Positions 16,026 through 25,263 of a stretch of DNA of 64,000 nt are shown here, in pieces (positions within the stretch are counted from its first letter, which is position 1; each line of letters opens with the position of its first letter). A program made the position numbers and the translations under genes. A model generated the notes under the pieces. That model ran no database searches, was not told where the DNA came from, and saw nothing but the letters and a program-made list of their open reading frames with translations. This stretch comes from Streptomyces kaniharaensis (lineage in GTDB: Bacteria; Actinomycetota; Actinomycetes; Streptomycetales; Streptomycetaceae). Location: NCBI RefSeq assembly GCF_009569385.1, contig NZ_WBOF01000001.1:248001-312000 (forward strand), in the 5' to 3' direction.

Positions 16026-16873
16026 ATGCCCTCCTCGCCACTGTCCAGTGCTCAAGCAGCGCGGAAAGCCGTTGCTGATCAACTCGATGCAATCAGGAAG
16101 GACGCCGGTAAGACGGGGCTGGAGCTGGCCGAACTGTGCGGGTGGCACAAGTCCAAGTCGTCACGGATCGCTCGCGGCCTCACGGTTGCCTCTGACGACG
16201 ACATTCGCGCTTGGTGCACCGCCTGCGGCGTGCCCGAGCGAGCCCGGGACCTGATCGCAGCCTCACGCACTGCGGATTCCATGTACGTGCGGTGGCGCGA
16301 TCTGCACCGCGACGGGATGACGCGCGTGCACCAGAAGACCACCCCGCTGTATCAGCGGACTCGACGGTTCCGCGTCTACGCCTCGAACGTGATGCCGGGA
16401 ATGACTCAGACAGGCCCGTACGCGACCGGCCTGCTGAAGTCGATCACCCGGTTCCAGGGCATGCCCGACGATGTCGAGCAAGCAGTCCAAGCGCGCCTGA
16501 ATCGCTCGCGAGTCGTGGTTGAGGGTGATCACCAGTTCGCGCTTCTGCTGGAAGAGGCGGTGCTGTACTACGCGGTCTGCGACGACGACTCCCTGGTCGG
16601 TCAGCTTGATCATCTTGAGAGCCTGATGTCTCGCCCGAACGTCTCTGTGGGGTCATCCCGTTCCGCGCCCGGCGAAAAGTCTGGCCGGTCGAAGCGTTCT
16701 ACGCCTTCGACGACGAGCTGGTGGCTGTTGAGACGTTGACGGCCGAGATCAACGTGACTGCTCCCGGGGAGATCGAGACCTATCTCCGCGCCTTCGCCGA
16801 CCTCGCGAAGATCGCTGTCCACGGCAGGCCGGCCCGCGAGCTCATCGCCAGAGCTCGCGCCACGATCGGGTGA
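16026..16873 (+). pseudogene. Frameshifted XRE/DUF5753 regulator (WhiJ-like)
   Basis: From ATG at 16026 the frame encodes the helix-turn-helix (LAELCGWHKSKSSRIARGLT) and most of DUF5753 (YASNVMPGMTQTGPYATGLL) up to SRPNVSVG. At the G-run near 16650 the family sequence continues one frame away: VIPFRARRKVWPVEAFYAFD, ELVAVETLTAEI, then YLRAFADLAKIAVHGRPARE, ending in TGA at 16871. One missing G explains the shift. The product in the original frame ends at 16739 with unrelated residues. Either the regulator is inactivated or the homopolymer was miscalled. Confidence 0.8.
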
Positions 16874-16968
16874 GGTCGTGCAACCGCGTGCAACTTCGTG
16901 GAGGCTCACCCGCTCTCTTCCCTACTCTCTGAGGCATCGTCAGTTCTCGGCAGAGACAGGGAGTTTTC

Positions 16969-17442
16969 GTGATTCTTGTGACCACGGAACGGATCGCCGG
17001 CCGGTCCCTCGTGGACCCGAGCCTGTTCGGGCGGTTGGTCGCCCGCATCGTCAAGGACGAGAAGTTGGAGACCGCCCTCGCGGAGCAGGTCATGGACCAG
17101 GCTCTCGCGTTCCTCGGAGCCTGCGCGCAGCGGCCCGCCATCGGACTCGGTCCGTCCGCACTGGTGGACATCGGGTGGCACACGTTCATCCTCCACACCC
17201 GCGAGTACTCCGAGTTCTGTAACAACATCGCGGGACGCTTCATGCACCACGTGCCGACCGACGAGGAGAGCCCCGGCAACGGGACTACGATCGCCGACAC
17301 GGTGACCGTGATGCGGGAGTGCGGGTTCCTGGTGGACGACGCGCTCTGGGCTATGTGTGCCGCTGACTGCGAGTTCGATAAGAAGTGCGGCAACGGATGC
17401 AGCCAATGCCAGAAGGGTTGCTCCGATGGCAACGTCGTCTGA
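16969..17442 (+). CDS. Protein with Cys-rich C-terminal tail, 157 aa
   Basis: The GTG start is preceded by AGGGAG. The first 130 residues are helical (FGRLVARIVKDEKLETALAE, DIGWHTFILHTREYSEFCNN, RFMHHVP) and resemble the domain of glycine-rich-domain-type proteins found in streptomycetes. The last 25 residues hold a run of cysteines (C-x3-DC, KKCGNGCSQCQKGCSDG), at least six in all. They could bind metal or be modified. A GNAT gene follows 27 bases later. I do not recognise a described function. Confidence 0.65.
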   Translation: MILVTTERIAGRSLVDPSLFGRLVARIVKDEKLETALAEQVMDQALAFLGACAQRPAIGLGPSALVDIGWHTFILHTREYSEFCNNIAGRFMHHVPTDEESPGNGTTIADTVTVMRECGFLVDDALWAMCAADCEFDKKCGNGCSQCQKGCSDGNVV

Positions 17443-17469
17443 CCTGACGACGCAGCGGAGGAGTTGACG

Positions 17470-18042
17470 TTGAGCGAACCGAAGATCGTGCTGGCCGGCG
17501 ACAAGCTCGGCCTCGGTCTCACTCGGGCGGACATGTTGCCCGAGTACCACCGCTGGGAGACCGACCCTGGCTCCGTCCTCGGATACGGGGCTCAGCTTCC
17601 CCCGACCTTGGAGGCCAGGCGCGCCCGTTGGGAGCGGAACACTCAGGACCGCACGCACAGCGCGTTCGAGGTCGTGCGACTGGAAGACAACACGCCCGTC
17701 GGTATGTCGGTCCTCAACGTCAACTTCCGCAAGCAAACTGCTGAGTTCGTCCTCGGCATCGCTCCCGAGGCCCGAGGCAACAGGTACGCCGTGGAGGCGA
17801 CCCGCCTGACCCTCGACTGGGGGTTCAACCTCGCCGGCCTCCGGGCCATCTGGCTCAAGGTCCTGGAGCCCAACGTGAGCGCCGTCAAAGCATACGAACG
17901 GGCTGGCTTCTCGTACCAGGGGCGTCAGCGCCGCGCGGGCACCTGGATGGGCCGTGAGGTGGACGAGTTGCTGATGGACATCCTTCGCGAGGAGTTCCAC
18001 AGCCCTTCGTGGGCCGCGTCCCGCCCCGGCCTCGAGTTGTGA
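17470..18042 (+). CDS. GNAT acetyltransferase (RimJ/RimL type)
   Basis: TTG at 17470 is preferred over TTG at 17464 because GGAGG lies 8 bases before it. The 190-residue protein has the GNAT core: FEVVRLEDNTPVGMSVLNVN, EFVLGIAPEARGNRYAVEAT acetyl-CoA-binding stretch and the late VSAVKAYERAGFSYQGR. It probably acetylates an N-terminal or side-chain amine. The coupled Cys-tailed protein is an obvious candidate partner, but that link is only positional. Confidence 0.85.
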   Translation: MSEPKIVLAGDKLGLGLTRADMLPEYHRWETDPGSVLGYGAQLPPTLEARRARWERNTQDRTHSAFEVVRLEDNTPVGMSVLNVNFRKQTAEFVLGIAPEARGNRYAVEATRLTLDWGFNLAGLRAIWLKVLEPNVSAVKAYERAGFSYQGRQRRAGTWMGREVDELLMDILREEFHSPSWAASRPGLEL

Positions 18043-18049
18043 TCACGGC

Positions 18050-18079
18050 CCGCCGCTCCCGCCCGGGCGGGAGCGGCGG
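18050..18079. terminator. Perfect 15-bp arms between convergent genes
   Basis: CCGCCGCTCCCGCCC (18050-18064) is directly followed by its reverse complement (18065-18079). It lies exactly between the GNAT stop and the stop of the convergent Gfo/Idh gene, so it can serve both. Confidence 0.8.
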
Positions 18080-18081
18080 CG

Positions 18082-18981
18082 TCAGACGTCGACCGGGCCG
18101 GCGGACTCCAGGGAGCGTTCGGCGGCGGCCAGGATCTCGACCACGCGCAGGCCGAAGTCGGCGCCGCAGGGGTGCGGTTCACCGGTGCGGGCTGATTCGT
18201 GGAGGGCGTCCAGGGCGCGGTGCAGGGCGGCGATCGGGCCCTCGCCGCGTTCCGGGAGGTGGGCGACTCCGTGCTCGCCGCGGATCTCCATGCCGGTGCC
18301 GCCGCCCGCGACGGGGGTGGTCAGGCTGAGCGCCAGGGTGCTGGACGCGCCGCCCGCGTGGCGCAGCACGAGGTGGAGGGTGTCGAGCGGCCCGGCGACG
18401 GCCGTCACCTGCGTCGCGTCGCCGAGCACCGGCAGCAGGACGGACAGCGCGTGCGGGCCGACGTCCCACAGCGCGCCCTTCTCCTGCCGCCACGGCGAGG
18501 CCGAGTACGGGCTGCTGCTGCCGGGGGCGAACACCGAGCCGAGCCAGTCCGAGCGGCCGGTGAACCAGCCGCCCAGCGCCGCCTGCTGCTCGATCCACGG
18601 GATCTGGTCCCCGCCGAAACGGACGGTGAAGAAGACCACCGAGGCGACCTTGTGCTCCCGTACGGCCTCCGCCACCCGGCGCGCGTCCGGGACGGTCAGC
18701 GCGACCGGCTTGTCCAGCAGCAGGTGGCACCCCGCCTCGGCGGCCCGCACCGCGAGGTCCGCCTGGACGGACGGCGGCAGCGCGATGGAGACCGCGTCCA
18801 CCTCGGAGAGCAGTGTGTCCAGGTCCGCGTAGCCGGAGACACCGTGCGCGGCACCGAGCGCCGTCGCGGCCTCGGGGCGCCGGCCCCAGACGCCCGCGAA
18901 CTCCAGCCCGGGGTGGTCGGCGAGCACGGGTGCGTGCACCCGCTCCGCCCAGGGGCCGGTGCCCAGCAGTCCTATTCGCAC
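18082..18981 (-). CDS. Gfo/Idh/MocA family oxidoreductase
   Basis: GTG at 18981 with GGAG upstream is preferred over the in-frame GTG at 18999. The 299 residues open with the NAD(P)-binding VRIGLLGTGPWAERVHAPVL. DKPVALT, the family's EKP-type motif, follows mid-domain, and then the substrate domain. The family oxidises or reduces sugar and inositol derivatives. No sugar genes lie nearby, so the substrate is open. Leftward, 23 bases downstream of the O-methyltransferase start region, suggesting an operon. Confidence 0.85.
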   Translation of the reverse strand: MRIGLLGTGPWAERVHAPVLADHPGLEFAGVWGRRPEAATALGAAHGVSGYADLDTLLSEVDAVSIALPPSVQADLAVRAAEAGCHLLLDKPVALTVPDARRVAEAVREHKVASVVFFTVRFGGDQIPWIEQQAALGGWFTGRSDWLGSVFAPGSSSPYSASPWRQEKGALWDVGPHALSVLLPVLGDATQVTAVAGPLDTLHLVLRHAGGASSTLALSLTTPVAGGGTGMEIRGEHGVAHLPERGEGPIAALHRALDALHESARTGEPHPCGADFGLRVVEILAAAERSLESAGPVDV

Positions 18982-19004
18982 GGTGTCTCCGTCTCCCACA
19001 CAGT

Positions 19005-19673
19005 TCAGCTCTGCACGCGCGCCAGCGTGAAGCCGTCGTAGCCCTTGCTGCCGACGGTCTGCACCGACGTCGCGGTGACCCGCGGCTCGGCCGCGATCAC
19101 GTCGTGCAGCTTACGGGTGGCGACCACCGACGGGTCGGTGGTGTCGGCGTCCGCGACGGCGCCGCCGCGCACCACGTTGTCCACGATGATCAGCGAGCCC
19201 GGCCGGGTCAGCTTCAGCGCCCAGGCGAAGTACTCGGGGTTGCTCACCTTGTCGGCGTCGATGAAGACGAGGTCGAAGGGCTCCACGCCCTCCGCCGCCA
19301 GCGCGGCCAGCGAGTCGGCGGCGCGGCCGAGCCGGACCTCCGCCACCTTGTCCAGTCCGGCGTTCGCCAGGTTCTGCCGGGCGACCTCGGCGTGCTTCGG
19401 GTCGATCTCCAGGGTGATCAGCGTGCCGTCGGCGGGCAGCGCGCGGGCGAGCCAGATCGCGCTGTAGCCGCCGAGCGTGCCGACCTCCAGGATCCGCCGG
19501 GCCCCGGCGGTGAGGGCGATCAGGTGCAGCAGCTTGCCCTGGTTAGGGGCGACGGCGATGTGCGGCAGGCCGGCCGCGTCGGCGGCGGCGGACGCGGCCT
19601 CCAGCGCCGGGTCGTGCCCGACCAGCTTGTCGGAGAAGTACGCGTCCACGGCGTCCCAGGTCGGCTGCGTCAT
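19005..19673 (-). CDS. Class I SAM-dependent O-methyltransferase (CCoAOMT-like)
   Basis: The ATG at 19673 with GGAGG gives 222 residues. SAM motif I is ILEVGTLGGYSAIWLA, the metal/catalytic segment is LVFIDADKVSNPEYF, and IIVDNVVRGGAVAD completes the set typical of cation-dependent O-methyltransferases acting on vicinal hydroxyls. It is upstream of the Gfo/Idh gene with a 23-base gap. The likely role is methylation of a catechol-like or secondary-metabolite substrate. Confidence 0.9.
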   Translation of the reverse strand: MTQPTWDAVDAYFSDKLVGHDPALEAASAAADAAGLPHIAVAPNQGKLLHLIALTAGARRILEVGTLGGYSAIWLARALPADGTLITLEIDPKHAEVARQNLANAGLDKVAEVRLGRAADSLAALAAEGVEPFDLVFIDADKVSNPEYFAWALKLTRPGSLIIVDNVVRGGAVADADTTDPSVVATRKLHDVIAAEPRVTATSVQTVGSKGYDGFTLARVQS

Positions 19674-19741
19674 CTTGGCCTCCAGTACGGTGCTTGATCG
19701 ACGGTTGCCCGCCGATGCTACGACACGCAGCCGACGGGCCG

Positions 19742-20395
19742 TCAGTCCGCGACCGGCTCCTTGACGGCGACGGCCTCGGAGGCCTCCTGCTCGGCGTGCG
19801 CCTTGGCGGCGCGGCGCTTCATGATCCAGGCCGACGCGCCGCCGACCAGCAGGGCGGCCAGCAGACCGGCCCACGAGAACCGGGACAGCCACGGCTCGAT
19901 GCTCTTGCCGACCTTGTAGACCAGCAGTGTCGTACCGCCGGCCCAGATGACGCCGCCCAGCACGTTGGCGATCAGGAACTTCCAGTACGGCATCTTCAGC
20001 GCGCCCGCGAGCGGTCCGGCGAAGATGCGCAGCAGCGCGATGAACCGGCCGAAGAAGACCGCCCACATGCCCCACTTCTGGAACGACCGCTCGGCGGTGG
20101 CCAGGTGGGCCGGCCCGAAGTGCTTCGGGAACCTCCGTCCGAGCTTCTCGAACAGCGGCTTGCCGCCCTTGCGTCCGATCGAGTAGCCGATGGAGTCGCC
20201 GACGATCGCGCCGGCGATCGCCACCCCCGCGATGCCGTACGGGCTCACCACGCCCTTGACCGACATCAGCGCCGCCGTCACCAGGGCGATCTCGCCGGGC
20301 AGTGGGATGCCCAGCGACTCCAGTCCGATGATCAGGCCGACCAGGCCGTAGACCGCGCCCGGCGGGACGCTCTCGATCCAGGCGTCGATGTGCAA
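19742..20395 (-). CDS. DedA family membrane protein
   Basis: A TTG start at 20395, with GGAGGT upstream, gives 217 residues. The family features are visible: ESLGIPLPGEIALVTAALMS, a re-entrant GDSIGYSIGRKGGKPLFEKL, and FFGRFIALLRIFAGPLAGAL with its conserved Arg. Several further helices and a charged C-terminal tail follow. DedA proteins are membrane lipid transporters or flippases linked to envelope stability. It is leftward and probably independently transcribed. Confidence 0.9.
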   Translation of the reverse strand: MHIDAWIESVPPGAVYGLVGLIIGLESLGIPLPGEIALVTAALMSVKGVVSPYGIAGVAIAGAIVGDSIGYSIGRKGGKPLFEKLGRRFPKHFGPAHLATAERSFQKWGMWAVFFGRFIALLRIFAGPLAGALKMPYWKFLIANVLGGVIWAGGTTLLVYKVGKSIEPWLSRFSWAGLLAALLVGGASAWIMKRRAAKAHAEQEASEAVAVKEPVAD

Positions 20396-20632
20396 GGCCA
20401 GTACCTCCGTGGCAGGACGGGACGGGCGCGGCCCTCAGCGGCGCGCCCGTCCCGGCGGTCGTCCGATGCGGCTCCGGGCCGCTCCCCCTCGTCCAGGCAG
20501 CCTAACGTGCCCGGCGGGCCCGTTCCCCCCGCCGATCGCCTGGTCCTCACCTGGCCTTACGACGTACGGCACCCGGCCATAGGACGTACGGCGCCCGGCG
20601 GTGGTTCCGGCCCGGCCCATCGAATCCCAAGT

Positions 20633-21439
20633 CTAGGCAAAGCGCAGTGCGACCACGGACGGCCGGGCGTTCAGGCGGGCGACGAGCGGCAGCAGCACCC
20701 GGACGAGACCCCGGCCGCCCTCCGGATACACCTCGCGGACGCCGGTGACCGCCGGGTGGGCGGTGGCCAGCTTGCCGTGCTCGTCCGCGTTCATGCCGAA
20801 CGGCATCGGCGGCGCCTGGTAGTGCCGGTCGCGCAGCCTGCCCTGCGTGGCCCGGGCGCTGAACCAGCGCGGCACCGCGTCGAGGACGAACGACGCGCCG
20901 GGGAAGCGCTCGGCGCAGGCCGCGATGAGCGCCCGGACCTCGGTGGGCCGCAGGTACATCAGCAGCCCCTGGGTGCTGATCAGCACGCCCTGGGCCGGGT
21001 CCACCTCGTCCATCCAGCGCGGGTCGGTGGCCGAGCAGGGGAAGATCCGGTGCCGCTCGTCGGGCGGCAGCAGGCGCTCGCGGAGCGCGGCGACCTCCGG
21101 CAAGTCGACGGTCAGCCAGCGGGCGCGGCCGTTGTCGACGCGCCAGGCCTGGGTCTCCAGGCCCTCGCCGAGGCAGACGACCGTGCCGCGCGGGTTGCGG
21201 GCCAGGAAGTCGGCGACCTCGCGGTCGAAGCAGGCCGCCCGCAGTGCCTGGAGCTGCGACGCGAGGGCGCCGTGGCCGAACCGCTCCTCGAAGGGGAAGT
21301 CGATCCGCCCGACCAGTTCGACGGCCTTCGGATCGTGCAGGACGGTGTCCGGCCGCCGTGCCTCCAGCGCCCGGTGCCACAGCGTCCACAGGGCCGTCTC
21401 CGGCACCTCCCCCAGCTCCGGCCGCTCCCCGCCGCTCAT
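20633..21439 (-). CDS. Leucine carboxyl methyltransferase-type SAM methyltransferase
   Basis: The ATG at 21439 follows a purine-rich GAGGGAGAGGG. The 268 residues show the LCM/TcmP-like layout: ETALWTLWHRALEARRPDTV with acidic DPKA, GTVVCLGEGLETQAWRVDNG, RWLTVDLPEV and GLLMYLRPTEVRALI. Proteins of this type methylate carboxyl or hydroxyl groups of small molecules in actinomycete metabolism. The substrate cannot be read from the context. Confidence 0.85.
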   Translation of the reverse strand: MSGGERPELGEVPETALWTLWHRALEARRPDTVLHDPKAVELVGRIDFPFEERFGHGALASQLQALRAACFDREVADFLARNPRGTVVCLGEGLETQAWRVDNGRARWLTVDLPEVAALRERLLPPDERHRIFPCSATDPRWMDEVDPAQGVLISTQGLLMYLRPTEVRALIAACAERFPGASFVLDAVPRWFSARATQGRLRDRHYQAPPMPFGMNADEHGKLATAHPAVTGVREVYPEGGRGLVRVLLPLVARLNARPSVVALRFA

Positions 21440-21609
21440 CGCGCTCTCCCTCTCCCTCGGACGTGCCCGGTGATCCGTGCTCCGTATGAACCCGCCGATT
21501 CTGCCACCCGGGACGGGCCGGGGCCCGGGCCGACGCGCGGCGCGGCCGGGAGCGGGGCGCCGCCGGACCTGGGCGCGGAAGGACCGCCGATCCCGACACC
21601 CCGGAGAGT

Positions 21610-22461
21610 TCACCCGACGCTGAACGCGCCGTCCGGGGGCGGCGGGGAGTCGGTGGCGTCCGCGTCCGTGACCGGCGTCACCCGGCCGACGAGCGCGGCC
21701 AGGTCGGCACCCTCGGTCAGCCGGGCCGGGAAGATGTCCGCGGCCAGCAGCCGGGACAGCTCCGCGACCGGCAGCGGGGCGGTCGAACCGGCCAGCAGGA
21801 TGTTGCCGTACCGGCGGCCGCGCAGCACCGGCGCCTCGGCGATCAGGCAGACCTCCGGGAGCACGGCCCGCAGCGTCGCCGCCTGGGCCCGGGCGAAGGC
21901 CAGCGGCGGGCCGTCGGCGAGGTTGGCCACGTAGCAGCCGCCGGGGCGCAGCGCGGCTGCGGCCAGACGCACGAACTCCACCGAGGTGAGGTGCGCGGGG
22001 GTGCGCGAGCCGCGGAAGACGTCGGCGATCACCAGGTCCAGCGAGCCGCCGGGCACCTCGGCGAGGACGGCGCGGGCGTCCCCGACCGTCGCCGTGATGT
22101 CCACGCCGGGCCCCTGCCAGGGCAGGTGCTCCTCGACGAGGGCGAGCAGCGGCCCGTCCACCTCGACGACCCGCTGCCGCGAGCCGGGGCGGGTGGCGGC
22201 GATGTACCGGGGCACGGTGAGGGCGCCGCCACCGAGGTGCAGGACGTCGAGCGGCTGGCCGGCGGGGGCGAGCGCGTCGGCGAGGTGGCCGAGGCGGCGG
22301 GTGTACTCGAACTCCAGGTGGGTCGGGTCGGAGAGGTCGACGTAGGACTGCGGGGTGCCGTCGAGGGTGAGCAGCCAGCCGCCGTCGCGGTCGACGTCGG
22401 GCATCAGCTTGGCGAACCCGAGGTCCGTCTGCCGCCCGACCGGCACCCGCTCGTCGGTCAC
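21610..22461 (-). CDS. Spermidine-synthase-like protein
   Basis: The GTG at 22461 overlaps the stop of the hydrolase gene by 4 bases. The 283 residues contain a spermidine synthase-type Rossmann core: LDVLHLGGGALTVPRYIAAT, RQRVVEVDGPLLALVEEHLP, DARAVLAEV and LVIADVFRGSRTPAHLTSVE. The aminopropyl-donor pocket of true spermidine synthases is not obvious, and many actinomycete members have unknown substrates. Translational coupling to the lysophospholipase-like enzyme suggests a shared function. Confidence 0.8.
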   Translation of the reverse strand: MTDERVPVGRQTDLGFAKLMPDVDRDGGWLLTLDGTPQSYVDLSDPTHLEFEYTRRLGHLADALAPAGQPLDVLHLGGGALTVPRYIAATRPGSRQRVVEVDGPLLALVEEHLPWQGPGVDITATVGDARAVLAEVPGGSLDLVIADVFRGSRTPAHLTSVEFVRLAAAALRPGGCYVANLADGPPLAFARAQAATLRAVLPEVCLIAEAPVLRGRRYGNILLAGSTAPLPVAELSRLLAADIFPARLTEGADLAALVGRVTPVTDADATDSPPPPDGAFSVG

Positions 22462-23420
22462 GCCGTCGCCTCGACGTCCACGTACGCGGCGAGCCAGCGG
22501 TTCAGCTCGTCGAAGACCTGGGTGCGGGCGGCCTCGCCGGAGAGGACGAGGTCGTGCATGCCGCCCTTGATCCGGACGACGGTGACGTGCCGGCCCAGGC
22601 GCGGCGCCTGTGCGGCGATGTCGTCGGCGCGCAGCACGCCGTCGGCGTGGTGCAGGGCGTTGTGCCACTTGGTGGTGGAGATCGAGGCGGTGGACGCCAT
22701 CAGCAGCACGGGGACGTCGATCCCGAGCCCGCGCCGTACCTGCCGGTGTCCCTGGTGGATGGCCGAAAGCCACCCGGCGAACAGCGGGAACCCCTCGGCG
22801 GGCTTGAGCTTCAGGTCGAAGTCCCACTCGCCGCGGTGGTCCTTGTGCAGGCTGTGCGTGTAGTGCGGGTTCATCGTCGAGGGCAGCACCCGGGTCGGCG
22901 CGAACCGCGCGATGGCGGTGACGGCCGGCCCGCTGACCGTCACCACCGCGGGCGCGACCGGCATCGACAGGAACGGGCTGTTCAGGAATACCCCGTCGAT
23001 CAGCCCCCGCCCCGCACGCCGCCCGGCCCACAGCGCCCCGACGAGCCCACCGGTTGAGTGCCCGTTCAGCAGCACCTGCCGGTGCCCGTCGACCTCGCGG
23101 ACGATCCGCATCGCCTCGTCGATCTCCTCGTCGTACTCGGCGAGGTCGCGCACGAAGTTCGGCGACTGGTGCGGCCGCAGCGAGCGACCGTACTTGCGCA
23201 GGTCGAGCGCGTAGAAGGAGTAGCCGAGCCCGGCGAAGTGGTCCGCGAGGTTGGTCTGGAAGAAGTAGTCGTTGTACCCGTGGATGTACAGCACGGCCTT
23301 GTCCGACCCGGGCACCAGCCGCCGCACGAGCGTCGCGAGGACCTCCCCCTCGTCGTCCGGCCGAAGCGGCAGCTCCACGACCTCGTAGGGGGCACCCAGC
23401 ACGTCTTCCCGAAACTCCAT
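22458..23420 (-). CDS. Alpha/beta hydrolase, lysophospholipase-like
   Basis: The 320-residue enzyme starts at ATG 23420. HGYNDYFFQTNLADHF is the oxyanion region, LNGHSTGGLVGALW the nucleophile elbow (Ser in GHSTG), and GGMHDLVLS carries the catalytic His. DVPVLLMAST precedes the Asp region. It has no signal peptide. It is coupled to the spermidine-synthase-like gene downstream. It resembles monoacylglycerol lipase/lysophospholipase-type serine hydrolases. Confidence 0.85.
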   Translation of the reverse strand: MEFREDVLGAPYEVVELPLRPDDEGEVLATLVRRLVPGSDKAVLYIHGYNDYFFQTNLADHFAGLGYSFYALDLRKYGRSLRPHQSPNFVRDLAEYDEEIDEAMRIVREVDGHRQVLLNGHSTGGLVGALWAGRRAGRGLIDGVFLNSPFLSMPVAPAVVTVSGPAVTAIARFAPTRVLPSTMNPHYTHSLHKDHRGEWDFDLKLKPAEGFPLFAGWLSAIHQGHRQVRRGLGIDVPVLLMASTASISTTKWHNALHHADGVLRADDIAAQAPRLGRHVTVVRIKGGMHDLVLSGEAARTQVFDELNRWLAAYVDVEATA

Positions 23421-23662
23421 CGCCCGCCGCACCCAACCTCTGCTCCGACCTGCCGTGACAGGTGCTCCGATCCGGAAGCCCCGACGATACCGGCCGGTAG
23501 CCCGCCTCCGCTCGGCGGCGTCCGTCCGCCGCGCGCCGCCGGCCCGGTGACCCGCACCACTGGACCTCCCTCCGTGCGCCTGCTGTGCGCCGGTGGGAGT
23601 GTGGAACGCTACCCGGACGCACGTCACTCCCCGTATCCGCAAGGCGAGTTGAGGAGTCCGCG

Positions 23663-25084
23663 ATGCCACACGGGCATGGTCAGGAGACAGCGCACACCGA
23701 TCCGTCGCTCTACCGCTCGGCCACCGACGCGATGGCCGCGCCGCCGGAGAGGCTGGCGTACGTCGCCGGGTTCGACCGGGCGGGGCGACGGCCGGACGCC
23801 TTGCTCACGGTGGACACCGATCCGGCGTCGGCGAGTTACGGGAAGGTGCTAAACTTCGCCGAACTGCCGACGCTGGGCGATGAGTTGCACCACTTCGGGT
23901 GGAACGCCTGCTCCAGCGCGCTGGCGCACGCCTGCCACGAGAACCCGGAGCGGCGGTTCCTGCTGCTGCCGGGGCTGCGGTCGTCGCGGTTGCACGTGAT
24001 GGACACCCGGCCGGATCCGGTGCGGCCGAGGCTGGTGAAGACGGTGTCGGCGGAGGAGCTGGCGGCGCGGGCCGGGTACTCGCGGCCGCACACGCTGCAC
24101 TGCGGGCCGGACGGGGTGTTCCTGTCGTGCCTGGGGAGCGGGGACGGCTCGGACGGGCCGGGCGGGGTGGCGCTGCTCGACCACACCACCTTCGACGTGC
24201 TGCGCGCGTGGGAGACCGAGCGCGGGCCGCAGCACTTCGCGTACGACGTGTGGTGGCACCTGGGGACGAACGTGGGCGTCACCAGCGAGTGGGGCACGCC
24301 GTGGATGGTCGAGGACGGGGTGCGGCCGGAGCTGCTGCTGCGGCGCGAGTACGGGCACGCGCTGCACTTCTGGGAGCTGGACTCGGGCCGGCACCTCCAG
24401 CGGGTCGACCTCGGCGACCAGCACCAGATGGTGCTGGAGCTGCGCCCGGCGCACGATCCGCAGGCGGAGTGGGGGTTCGCGGGCGTGGTGGCCAACGTCG
24501 AGGACCTCTCCTCCTCGGTGTGGCTCTGGTACCGGGACGGAGCGGCGTTCACCGCGCGCAAGGTGATCGAGATACCGGCCGAGCCGGCCAAGGCCGAGAG
24601 CCTGCCGCCCGCGCTCCAGCCGTTCGAGGCCGTGCCGCCGCTGGTCACCGACATCAACCTGTCGGTGGACGACCGCTGGCTGTACGTGTCCGCGTGGGGC
24701 ACCGGCGAGCTGTTCCAGTACGACGTGTCCGACCCGTTCCACCCCCGGCGGACCGCCTCGGTGCGGCTCGGCGGGGTGGCCGCCCGCACCCCGCACCCCG
24801 CCGAGCCGGAGCGCCCGCTGAGCGGCGCGCCGCAGATGGTGGAGATCAGCCGGGACGGCAAGCGGCTCTACCTCACCAACTCGCTCTACGGGGCCTGGGA
24901 CGACCAGTTCTACCCGGACGGCATCGAGCCGTGGATCGTCAAGCTGGACGCCGACACCGAGGCGGGCGGGCTGACCGTGGACGAGCGGTTCTTCCCGCAC
25001 GGCGCGGACTTCCGGGGGCTGCGGGTGCACCAGACGCACCTCGCGGGCGGCGACGCGTCCTCGGACTCCTACTGCTACCGGTAG
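23663..25084 (+). CDS. Selenium-binding protein / methanethiol oxidase family
   Basis: The ATG at 23663 follows GAGTTGAGGAG. The 473-residue protein is full length for the SBP56 family and shows its conserved segments: GDELHHFGWNACSSALAHAC, SRPHTLHCGPDGVFLSCLG, DVWWHLGTNVGVTSEWGTP and the terminal RVHQTHLAGGDASSDSYCYR. In bacteria this family includes the copper-dependent methanethiol oxidase MtoX, which converts methanethiol to formaldehyde, H2S and H2O2. The His residues listed are candidate metal ligands. The role here is inferred from the family. Confidence 0.9.
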   Translation: MPHGHGQETAHTDPSLYRSATDAMAAPPERLAYVAGFDRAGRRPDALLTVDTDPASASYGKVLNFAELPTLGDELHHFGWNACSSALAHACHENPERRFLLLPGLRSSRLHVMDTRPDPVRPRLVKTVSAEELAARAGYSRPHTLHCGPDGVFLSCLGSGDGSDGPGGVALLDHTTFDVLRAWETERGPQHFAYDVWWHLGTNVGVTSEWGTPWMVEDGVRPELLLRREYGHALHFWELDSGRHLQRVDLGDQHQMVLELRPAHDPQAEWGFAGVVANVEDLSSSVWLWYRDGAAFTARKVIEIPAEPAKAESLPPALQPFEAVPPLVTDINLSVDDRWLYVSAWGTGELFQYDVSDPFHPRRTASVRLGGVAARTPHPAEPERPLSGAPQMVEISRDGKRLYLTNSLYGAWDDQFYPDGIEPWIVKLDADTEAGGLTVDERFFPHGADFRGLRVHQTHLAGGDASSDSYCYR

Positions 25085-25228
25085 AGCGCCTGGTCGTAGC
25101 GGACCTGGGCCACCGGCAGGCCGGCTACGAGGAGCCCGGACCGGACGTCGGCCACCATGCGTATTCGGCGGTGCTGCTGATCTCCATGACCCGCCCAGTC
25201 AACCGCCTGCCGCCGACCGCCCGGAAGG

Positions 25229-25262
25229 GCCGATGGCCCCGGCCGCACCCGGGACCATCGGG
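25229..25262. terminator. Imperfect hairpin between convergent genes
   Basis: CCGATGG (25230-25236) pairs with CCATCGG (25255-25261), with further partial pairing inside. It sits just after the end of the convergent MmyB-type regulator gene. The 140 bases before it hold no gene that I can see. Confidence 0.5.
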
Positions 25263-25263
25263 C

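Noticed and set aside
25085..25228. Possible remnant gene after the selenium-binding protein gene
   Set aside because: No continuous frame with start and family pattern; left as spacer.
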